This document shows, one piece after another, positions 1-6,075 of a DNA stretch of 7,903 nucleotides. The stretch's first letter is position 1. Every line of letters begins with the position of its first letter. The DNA comes from a bacterium. GTDB taxonomy: Bacteria > CAIJMQ01 > JAADFP01. The DNA lies in NCBI GenBank assembly GCA_027021085.1, contig JALUVB010000264.1, positions 1 to 7,903 on the forward strand. Reading direction: 5' to 3'. The position numbers and the translations under genes are program-made. The notes below the pieces were generated by a model that saw nothing but the letters and a program-made list of their open reading frames with translations, was not told the origin of the DNA and made no database searches.

Positions 1-2
1 TG

Positions 3-1415
3 AGGGTATGGGGGATATGGTTCTCGCTTCCTTACCTTTACCATCCTGACGAACCGAAACTGGTAAGGCTTGCAGTGAAAATCCTGCAAACAGGGAACTT
101 AAATCCTCATTATTTTTTCTATCCCTCTTTCCCCTTTTACATTCACTCTTTACTCTATCTTTTATTCTTATCTCCCTTCTTCTCTTCTCTCGGATGGGGT
201 AATGTGTACCTGAGTAATCCTTCTCCGTTTTACCTTCTTTCCCGCTTGTTTAGCGCAGTAATGGGCACACTTGTTCTCTTCCCGCTCCGTTCTATCTGCA
301 GGTACTTTCCTGCCACCAGAAATTCTTTACTCCCGCTTGTTTTTTTCTCTCTGGCACTTCTTCCCGTGGAAATTGCTCACTATGCCACGGTAGATACTTT
401 GCTCCTCTTTTTTGTGACCCTATCCATTTGGCTCATACTCAGGGCAGAGGATAAAGACAGTTTGGCTGCCTATCTATGGGCTGCTTTTGCCTGCGGGATA
501 ACCGGGAGCATAAAGTATCCCGGGATTATTACCTTTTTCCCGCTCCTCCTGGTGGTAATAAAAAACCGGAGATTTAAATGGCTGTCATTTATTTTCCTTA
601 CCTCTTTAATATCTTTCCTGATAGTTTCTCCTTACATAATACTTGATTTCTCCTCGTTTAAAAGAGACTTACTCAAACTTTTCCAGTTTTCCCGTACAGG
701 ATGGAATAATGGCTTTGCGGGTAGAATATATCTTCTTTCCCTATTCCAGGGGCTGGGTATTTTTCTTTTCCCTTTAGCTCTTTTAGGCTTTTTCCTTTAT
801 TGGAAAAAGGAGAAATGGAGAACCATCGTTTCATTTGTTCTTCTTTATCTTCTCTTCCTTCTCACCTCCAAGCTTGCCTTTCCTCGCTTTATACTCCCCC
901 TTTTCCCATTTTTTGCTCTCTTTGCTTTCCTGGGCTGGAGGGAAATCTCGCCAAGAATTGCAAAGTGGCGAAGACCTGTGCTTATCCTTATTATCCTGGT
1001 TACCGTATTCCCCAGTTTAGCCTATATTTATCTTCTTCCTTTCCCTGATCCCCGCACCGTGTCTATGCAGTGGATAGAGAAAAATATTCCTCCCCGGAGC
1101 AAGCTGGCGCTGGAAAGGTACACTCCTCCTGTAAACATTGTTCCCGGATATGTGGAATGGAGAACGAGAAAAGGCAGGTATATAGTGTATCCGGTTGATT
1201 ACCAGCTTTCTATGCGGGAATACCGCAGAATGGGGATTGAATACGTAGTAATCTCTTCTTCTATGTATGAAAGAATGAGAAATTACCCTTTGCAAAAAAG
1301 ATTTTACCGGGATTTGGAGGCAAAAGGGAAACTTCTGGCCTACTTTCCTGCTCCCCGGCTGTGGTTTGGAATGGAATTTAAAAAACCCTGGATAAAGGTT
1401 TACCGTATAAATTAA
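3..1415 (+). CDS. GT39/PMT-like membrane glycosyltransferase (5' partial)
   Basis: This is probably a polyprenyl-phosphate-sugar-dependent glycosyltransferase of the GT-C fold (GT39/PMT_2-like), acting in the inner membrane with its active site on the periplasmic side. The frame is open to the left edge. An internal GTG at 75 could be taken as a start, but the codons before it encode YHPDEP (Asp at 48-50, Glu at 51-53), the acidic first-loop motif where these enzymes keep their catalytic Asp, so the true start lies upstream of the window. Of about 470 visible residues, roughly 45-344 form about ten hydrophobic segments rich in Phe and Leu. The last ~120 residues are soluble and begin near QWIEKNIPPRSK, a C-terminal domain start common in this group. 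A second family-like stretch, HYATVDTLLLFF, lies near residue 126. The acceptor and donor sugar cannot be told; a general PMT_2 protein of cell-surface glycan synthesis is the safe reading. The next gene on this strand starts 78 bases downstream. Confidence 0.85.
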   Translation, partial: RVWGIWFSLPYLYHPDEPKLVRLAVKILQTGNLNPHYFFYPSFPFYIHSLLYLLFLSPFFSSLGWGNVYLSNPSPFYLLSRLFSAVMGTLVLFPLRSICRYFPATRNSLLPLVFFSLALLPVEIAHYATVDTLLLFFVTLSIWLILRAEDKDSLAAYLWAAFACGITGSIKYPGIITFFPLLLVVIKNRRFKWLSFIFLTSLISFLIVSPYIILDFSSFKRDLLKLFQFSRTGWNNGFAGRIYLLSLFQGLGIFLFPLALLGFFLYWKKEKWRTIVSFVLLYLLFLLTSKLAFPRFILPLFPFFALFAFLGWREISPRIAKWRRPVLILIILVTVFPSLAYIYLLPFPDPRTVSMQWIEKNIPPRSKLALERYTPPVNIVPGYVEWRTRKGRYIVYPVDYQLSMREYRRMGIEYVVISSSMYERMRNYPLQKRFYRDLEAKGKLLAYFPAPRLWFGMEFKKPWIKVYRIN

Positions 1416-1482
1416 CCCATTTCATTCACCTTAAGTGTGGATATTGTGCTTGTAAATTACCCGGAATTTTGCTAAGATTTTT

Positions 1483-1489
1483 GGGGGTG
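1483..1489 (+). promoter_or_regulatory. Ribosome binding site of the DeoR-sensor gene
   Basis: GGGGGTG matches the ideal GGAGGTG except for one A-to-G change, which can still pair with the anti-Shine-Dalgarno as a G-U wobble. The ATG at 1494 lies at good spacing. An in-frame TAA at 1473-1475 rules out a start further upstream, so this site fixes the short N-terminus of the protein. Confidence 0.6.
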
Positions 1490-1493
1490 GCAG

Positions 1494-2117
1494 ATGAAAG
1501 GAATTTCTTTATCTTCTTTTGAAAACAGGAAAAAGACCAATAAAGGGGAGAAGGAAAGAATTGCCAGGAAAGTTCTGGAATTTATTCACAGGGGTAATAC
1601 TCTTTTCCTGGGGGCAGGCAGCTCTGTAACCTATGTAGCCGAGGCTCTGGCTAACTCAAGAAAGCATTTTATGCTGAAAGTATGGACGAATAACCTGGCG
1701 GTTATTAATCTCTGGCTACAGAAATACGAAAAAATGTTTATAGAAAATTTTGTAGGTGTGGTAGGGGGTGAGGTTATGGGGAAAAATCTTTCTGTGGTAA
1801 ACATCCTGCTTCCTTTTCATAATCTTCCCGTAGCCATTATAGGTACACCGGGAATTTCTACGCATGGTATAACTGCAGATGATGTGTATACTGTGCAGCA
1901 GGTGGAGTCTCTGATTAAGAAGGTGGAAGAAGTAATTATCTGTGCGGATTCTTCCAAGATAGGGAAAGAGTGTACCTATACTGCTCGCTCCATTAGAATG
2001 ATAAAAAGAGACTTGAAAATAGGCAAAAAATACCGCTTGGTAACTATTGAATGTGAGGAGAACAGGGAAGAGTTAGAAAAACTTGCTCAAATAGGGTTTG
2101 AAATCGTAAAGGTCTGA
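1494..2117 (+). CDS. Stand-alone DeoR-family sugar-phosphate sensor domain protein (no HTH)
   Basis: The 207-residue protein matches the C-terminal effector domain of DeoR/GlpR repressors (DeoRC, a ribose-5-phosphate-isomerase-like fold) almost end to end. Visible hallmarks in order are GNTLFLGAGSS at 34-44 (usually DxGTT in the family), WTNNLAV at 64-70, GGEV at 91-94, GITADDVYT at 125-133 and ADSSKIGK at 151-158. Full DeoR regulators are about 250 residues and begin with a helix-turn-helix of about 55 residues. Here only about 20 charged residues precede the sensor domain. An in-frame stop sits 21 bases before the ATG, and a good ribosome binding site supports this start. It should therefore bind a phosphorylated sugar or similar ligand in the cytoplasm but cannot bind DNA in the usual way. 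It could be a partner of a separate DNA-binding protein, a truncated regulator, or an enzyme-like derivative. Fold and family are confident; the role is unknown. Confidence 0.8.
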   Translation: MKGISLSSFENRKKTNKGEKERIARKVLEFIHRGNTLFLGAGSSVTYVAEALANSRKHFMLKVWTNNLAVINLWLQKYEKMFIENFVGVVGGEVMGKNLSVVNILLPFHNLPVAIIGTPGISTHGITADDVYTVQQVESLIKKVEEVIICADSSKIGKECTYTARSIRMIKRDLKIGKKYRLVTIECEENREELEKLAQIGFEIVKV

Positions 2118-2133
2118 AAAAACAGTGGTTTTT
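2118..2133. terminator. Weak A/T inverted repeat between convergent genes
   Basis: AAAAAC, a four-base loop AGTG, then GTTTTT form a perfect 6-bp inverted repeat starting directly after the sensor gene's stop codon. It ends in T's on the plus strand and, read the other way, also ends in T's, so it could act weakly in both directions between the converging genes. The stem has only one G-C pair, so a chance match is quite possible. Confidence 0.3.
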
Positions 2134-2182
2134 ACCTTGCTACCGCAATGCTCTTATTCCCTGGCAAACCTCAAACCATCCC

Positions 2183-2224
2183 CTCGCTACCCGCTACTGT
2201 TCACTGCTTACCGGTCGCTGTTTA
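2183..2224. repeat. Degenerate heptamer tandem array at the 3' end of dapA
   Basis: Six consecutive 7-base units can be read, with plus-strand consensus roughly C(T/C)G(C/T)T(T/C)A. The clearest are CTGTTCA (2197-2203), CTGCTTA (2204-2210) and CTGTTTA (2218-2224); two units at 2183-2196 share the ending CGCTA, and the unit at 2211-2217 is divergent. On the minus strand the array encodes the last few residues of dapA (NSDR) and its TAA. The short-period repetition is visible directly; its origin and any function are not known. Confidence 0.5.
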
Positions 2225-3089
2225 TTACTGTCAACTCTTCAAGCACTTTTATTAGTTTTTCCCGGTTTGCTTCTTTCATGCTGCAGAGAGGGAGCCGGAA
2301 AGTAAGCTCAAGCATTCCCATGCGGTGGAGGGCGGTCTTTACGGGTATGGGGTTTGTCTCGATAAACAGTATTTTAAATAAGGGATAGAGCCGGTAGTGT
2401 ATTTTTCTTGCTGCATCCCATTCCCCTTCCAGGGCACTTTTTACCATTTCCTTCAGTTTAGCGGGTACCACGTTTCCTACCACTGAAATCACCCCTTTTC
2501 CTCCCAGTGCCATTATGGGGAAGGTTAAAGAATCATCCCCCGAAAGAACCGTTATGCTCTGGTAAGAGATTATTTTTGTTATTTGCTCGAGGTCTCCGCT
2601 GGCTTCTTTTACTGCTACGATATTGGGGATTTCCGAGAGGTCTTTTACTGTCTCAGCTGCCAGGTTCACCCCCGTACGAGAAGGAACGTTGTACAGAACT
2701 ATGGGGATATCCACTTTCCGGGCGATTGTCTCAAAATGGAGATATAAGCCTCTCTGGGTAGGTTTATTGTAATAGGGGGTAATGAGAAGGGAGCCATCTG
2801 CTCCTATTGCCTTGGCATATTCGGTAAGTTCCAGCGCCTCCTGGGTAGAATTTGAGCCTGTGCCTGCTAAAACTTTGATTCTTTTGCTTACTTTTTCTAC
2901 CATGAATTTTATCAGTGTTTTGTGTTCTTCATGGGATAGGGTGGCAGATTCTCCTGTGGTTCCGCAGGCGAGAAGACAGTCGGTGCCGTTGCTTATATGG
3001 AATTCAATAAGTTTTTCCAGGGTTGCCCAGTCTATCTCTCCATTTCTATTAAAAGGTGTTACCAAAGCTACCGTGCTTCCTTCAAACAT
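2208..3089 (-). CDS. dapA: 4-hydroxy-tetrahydrodipicolinate synthase
   Basis: This cytoplasmic class I aldolase condenses pyruvate with aspartate-4-semialdehyde, the first committed step to diaminopimelate (peptidoglycan) and lysine. The 293-residue length and numbering run parallel to the E. coli enzyme. The Schiff-base lysine is K161 in VAVKEASGD, the catalytic triad is T44, T45 (GTTGE) and Y133 (YNVPSRTG), Y107 lies in TPYYNKP, and R138 would bind substrate carboxylate. Residues matching the E. coli lysine-inhibitor site (S48, A49, H53, H56, N80, E84, Y106) are all present, so feedback inhibition by lysine is likely. The ATG is fixed by an AGGAGG six bases away and by the conserved start MFEGSTVALVTPF. 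The gene lies 99 bases after gspF on the same strand, so co-transcription is possible but not shown. No other lysine-pathway genes are in the window. The last few residues come from a heptamer repeat array. Confidence 0.96.
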   Translation of the reverse strand: MFEGSTVALVTPFNRNGEIDWATLEKLIEFHISNGTDCLLACGTTGESATLSHEEHKTLIKFMVEKVSKRIKVLAGTGSNSTQEALELTEYAKAIGADGSLLITPYYNKPTQRGLYLHFETIARKVDIPIVLYNVPSRTGVNLAAETVKDLSEIPNIVAVKEASGDLEQITKIISYQSITVLSGDDSLTFPIMALGGKGVISVVGNVVPAKLKEMVKSALEGEWDAARKIHYRLYPLFKILFIETNPIPVKTALHRMGMLELTFRLPLCSMKEANREKLIKVLEELTVINSDR

Positions 3090-3095
3090 GTTAAA

Positions 3096-3101
3096 CCTCC
3101 T
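3096..3101 (-). promoter_or_regulatory. Strong ribosome binding site of dapA
   Basis: On the minus strand this reads AGGAGG, six bases before the dapA ATG. It is the only perfect Shine-Dalgarno site I saw before a start in this window, which suggests dapA is translated independently of the secretion genes upstream. Confidence 0.85.
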
Positions 3102-3130
3102 GATTATTTTTTATCTTTGGGTAAAATGCT

Positions 3131-3147
3131 TCCAACGCAAAGTTGGA
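3131..3147 (-). other. Small hairpin between gspF and dapA
   Basis: TCCAAC, a five-base loop and GTTGGA form a perfect 6-bp inverted repeat in the 99-base gap between gspF and dapA. In the minus-strand transcript it is followed by GCATTTTA rather than a real U-tract, so it is a poor intrinsic terminator. It could attenuate or punctuate the operon mRNA, or be chance. The gap is too short for a complete lysine riboswitch, and I could not name a convincing promoter in it. Confidence 0.3.
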
Positions 3148-3188
3148 GATTCCGGTCCGTGTCTCTTTACAGTTTACTATATCTTGCC

Positions 3189-4391
3189 TCATTTTCCCAT
3201 AAGGATTTCGTTCATCTGGAAAATAGGCAGAAGAATTGCAATAACAATAATTCCTACCACTACTCCTATTCCCAGTATTACTATGGGCTCCAGAAGAATT
3301 GAGAAACGGGAAAGAAGGATTTCTGTTTCTTCCTCGTAAATCCTGGAGCTTTCCTCCAGCATTTCTTCCAGGTTGCCTCCCTTTTCCCCCAGCTCTACCA
3401 TCTGGATGAAGAGGGGAGGAAAAAGGGGATGTTCCCTCAGGGTACGGGAAAAACTTTCTCCTCTTTTAATGTGCTCTTCTGCTTCCTGGATAACCTGTTC
3501 CATTCTTCGGTTGTTAAGTATGGGACGGGACAGGGTAAGTGCCTGAAGTATAGGAACGCCGCCTTTAATTAAAGAAGCGAGGGTAAAAGAGAAATTAGTG
3601 AGCATGATGCGTAAGAATATCTTTCCCAATAGAGGAATTTTAACTCTCCATTCGTCTATTTTATCCCGGAATTTTTTATGCAGGAAGAAAGAAAGTACTG
3701 ATAGAATGATGATACCCAACCCCAGCCATTTCCCGTTGGTTTTTAAATACTGGGAGAAAGTGATTAACAACTTGGTTAAGAAAGGAAGCGGATAATTAAA
3801 CTGGGCAAATAGTTTGCTCAAAGAGGGAATTACTTTAAGCAAGAGAAAGGTAAGTACTCCTGCTCCCACTGTGAGTACAAAAAGAGGATAGGTAAATGCG
3901 TTCTTAACCTTGTTTTTAAAAGTGATTTCCCGAAAGAGAAGGGAAGAAAGGTGCGAAAGCACCTTATCCAGCTCTCCGCTTTCCTCTGCAGCTTTTACCA
4001 TGTTGAGATAGAGGGAAGAAAATACATGGGGGTATTGCGAAAGGGCGGTGTGGAAAGTTTTTCCTTCCCTTATGGAAGAGCCTATATCTAACAGGATTCT
4101 CTGGAGGCTTCTTCCTTCATACTGCTGGGCCAGTGATTCCACTGATTCTACCAGGGGAAGGCCGCTCCTCAATAAAGAAGACAGCTGCCGGGTAAGTAAG
4201 GCAACATCTTCTTTTTTTATTCTATCCCATCGATTTCTTTTCTTAATGATTTCACTGCCGGGTAAGACCTCTATGGGGAACAGGTTAAGATGCCTTAACT
4301 TGTCCCTTGCTTCCCGGAGAGTACCGGCATCTATTAACCCTTTGGTTTTTTTCCCGGCTTGGTTGAGAGCTTCGTATTCAAAGATAGCCAT
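3189..4391 (-). CDS. gspF: Type II secretion inner-membrane platform protein GspF
   Basis: GspF is the polytopic inner-membrane protein that couples the GspE ATPase to pseudopilus assembly. The 400-residue length is normal. The start MAIFEYEALNQAGKK is the typical family N-terminus, confirming the ATG. Two homologous T2SF domains are visible, at about 65-190 and 265-392. Each carries the same signature, AEESGELDKVL at 135-145 and LGEKGGNLEEML at 334-345. Hydrophobic segments lie near 168-187, 222-238 and 367-391, and the protein ends with the usual LLPIFQMNEI. No Shine-Dalgarno is visible in the 22 bases after the gspE stop, so translation may depend on ribosomes finishing gspE. The related type IV pilus protein PilC is the main alternative; the adjacent four-N-domain secretin favours the secretion system. 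The next gene is dapA rather than a pseudopilin. Confidence 0.93.
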   Translation of the reverse strand: MAIFEYEALNQAGKKTKGLIDAGTLREARDKLRHLNLFPIEVLPGSEIIKKRNRWDRIKKEDVALLTRQLSSLLRSGLPLVESVESLAQQYEGRSLQRILLDIGSSIREGKTFHTALSQYPHVFSSLYLNMVKAAEESGELDKVLSHLSSLLFREITFKNKVKNAFTYPLFVLTVGAGVLTFLLLKVIPSLSKLFAQFNYPLPFLTKLLITFSQYLKTNGKWLGLGIIILSVLSFFLHKKFRDKIDEWRVKIPLLGKIFLRIMLTNFSFTLASLIKGGVPILQALTLSRPILNNRRMEQVIQEAEEHIKRGESFSRTLREHPLFPPLFIQMVELGEKGGNLEEMLEESSRIYEEETEILLSRFSILLEPIVILGIGVVVGIIVIAILLPIFQMNEILMGK

Positions 4392-4413
4392 AATTCAAAA
4401 AACTAATTTAAGC

Positions 4414-6075
4414 CTATGTTTCCTGGGTTACCCTTAAAACTTCTTCTATGGTGGTTATCCCCTTTTTTACCTTTATTAAGCCATCTTCCATTAAGTTTTT
4501 CATTCCTCTATTTTTGCACGCTTCTTTTATTATGTGGGATTCCACCCTTTCTGTTATCATTTTTCTTATTCTGTTGTCTATGGTAAGTATCTCGTATATG
4601 CCTGTTCTGCCCAGGTATCCTGTGCCCAGGCATTTTTTGCATCCCTTGCCTTTCCAGGTATTTGAGGGTGGGGGTAAGGCGGTGAGGCTTTTCCATTCGG
4701 TGCTATTTAAACTTATTACCTCCTTGCAGTGCGGGCATATTTTCCTCACCAGTCTCTGGGCAATAATGGCCCTTACTGAAGAAGATACCAAGAAAGGTTC
4801 AATCCCAATATCTATGAGCCGGGTGATAGCACTGGCTGAATCATTTGTATGCAGGGTAGAGAAGACAAGATGGCCGGTAAGAGAGGCACGAATGGCAATC
4901 TCTGCTGTCATCTGGTCCCGCATCTCGCCTATCAAGATAATGTCCGGGTCATGTCTGAGAATTGACCTCAATCCGTTGGCAAAGGTCAGGTCTATCGAGG
5001 GTTTTACCTGTATCTGGGCTATTCCATTGAGTTGGTACTCCACGGGATCTTCGATGGTAATTATGTTTTTTTCAGGAGAGTTAATGCGGGTAAGGGCAGC
5101 ATAAAGGGTGGTAGTTTTCCCGCTTCCTGTAGGTCCGGTAACCAGAATTATTCCGTTGGGCAGGGTTATTAATTCTTTGAGTTTCTGAAAGTTTTCCTTC
5201 TCCAGTCCCAGTTCTTCCAGGCTAAGAAGTTGAGCCCGGTGAAGTAAGCGCAGTACTACTCTCTCCCCCCAGAGCGTGGGGATGATAGAGACTCGCACAT
5301 CGATTTCTTCTCCTTCCTGTTTTATCCAGAATCTCCCGTCTTGCGGCAGCCTTCTCTCAGCAATGTTAAGGTTGGACATTACTTTTATGCGGGAGATAAT
5401 AGCGGGAAGGTAATGGGGTGGGGGAGTGGATATCTCGTGCAGAATTCCGTCTACCCGGTAACGAATTCTACCTCCTTTTTCCAGAGGTTCTATGTGGATG
5501 TCGGTGGCGCGCATTTTCAGGGCCTCGTAAAGCACCAGGTTGACAAACTTGATTATAGGGGGTTTGTGCGCCAGGTCCAGAAGGTCGTCTTCTTTTTCCT
5601 CTTCCTCTTTTTTAATTTCTTCTGTAATCTCGAATACATCGTCCGCACGTGAGACAGGGTGGCGCAACTCTTCCCACCCTTTTTCTACTTGTTCTCGGGG
5701 GGAAATAACCGTCTTGAGTATTTTCCCTGAAAGAAGGGAAAGTTCTTCTAAGTTATCCCGAGAAAGAGGGTCGTAGGTAGCCAGTTCAAGGGTATCTTTT
5801 GTGCAGCGGAGAGGAATAACCTTTTTTTCTTTTAGTATGGGCAGGGGGATTGTTTTTAGTATTTCTGATGATATCTCTTCCCGTTTTATTTCTTCCTTGT
5901 ATGGTATATCCAGGAGGGTAGAGAGTGCCTGGAGGAGTGTATATTCGTCTATAAACCCCTTTTCCAGCAGAACTTCGTCTATTCTTCTTTGATTTCTTGC
6001 CTCTTTCTCAGCTTTCTCCCACTCTTCCGGGGTTACGAGGTTCTCACCTACAAGGAATTCTTTAAGACTTTGCAT
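4414..6075 (-). CDS. gspE: Type II secretion assembly ATPase GspE
   Basis: GspE is the cytoplasmic hexameric ATPase that drives pseudopilus assembly. In its 553 residues an N-terminal MshEN/GspE-N domain (about 1-135) is followed by a very acidic linker (152-167), then the catalytic region. Visible motifs are RLPQDGR at 242-248, Walker A GPTGSGKTTT at 314-323 with K320, the Asp box TIEDPVEY at 340-347, Walker B DIILIGEMRD at 378-387 with E384, and the His box GHLVFSTLHTND at 401-412. A zinc-binding four-cysteine module follows (C447/C450 and C479/C482). All key residues are present, so it should be active. Its ATG lies inside the end of gspD (14-base overlap), with only a weak AAAGAG-like site upstream, pointing to coupled translation. 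PilB of type IV pili is built the same way, so the name rests partly on the neighbouring secretin. Confidence 0.94.
   Translation of the reverse strand: MQSLKEFLVGENLVTPEEWEKAEKEARNQRRIDEVLLEKGFIDEYTLLQALSTLLDIPYKEEIKREEISSEILKTIPLPILKEKKVIPLRCTKDTLELATYDPLSRDNLEELSLLSGKILKTVISPREQVEKGWEELRHPVSRADDVFEITEEIKKEEEEKEDDLLDLAHKPPIIKFVNLVLYEALKMRATDIHIEPLEKGGRIRYRVDGILHEISTPPPHYLPAIISRIKVMSNLNIAERRLPQDGRFWIKQEGEEIDVRVSIIPTLWGERVVLRLLHRAQLLSLEELGLEKENFQKLKELITLPNGIILVTGPTGSGKTTTLYAALTRINSPEKNIITIEDPVEYQLNGIAQIQVKPSIDLTFANGLRSILRHDPDIILIGEMRDQMTAEIAIRASLTGHLVFSTLHTNDSASAITRLIDIGIEPFLVSSSVRAIIAQRLVRKICPHCKEVISLNSTEWKSLTALPPPSNTWKGKGCKKCLGTGYLGRTGIYEILTIDNRIRKMITERVESHIIKEACKNRGMKNLMEDGLIKVKKGITTIEEVLRVTQET

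Noticed and set aside
800-1295. Small open frames inside the glycosyltransferase gene on both strands
   Set aside because: They follow from the pyrimidine-rich Phe/Leu codons of the membrane segments; no ribosome binding site or domain supports them.
1450-1478. TTGTAA and TAAGAT with a 17-base spacer, a promoter-like pair before the DeoR-sensor gene
   Set aside because: Only 4 of 6 matches in each box, and transcription would start around 1485, inside the ribosome binding site at 1483-1489, which would spoil it.
3090-3188. Possible lysine riboswitch upstream of dapA
   Set aside because: Only 99 bases are available, much shorter than a lysine riboswitch, and only one small hairpin is visible.
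2782-3339. 185-codon plus-strand open frame covering the dapA start and the end of gspF
   Set aside because: Antisense to two well-supported genes, crosses their junction, and has no recognisable domain.
4448-5104. 218-codon plus-strand open frame across gspE
   Set aside because: It lies entirely antisense to a gene with all its catalytic motifs, and its translation has no family motif; it is a shadow of gspE codon use.
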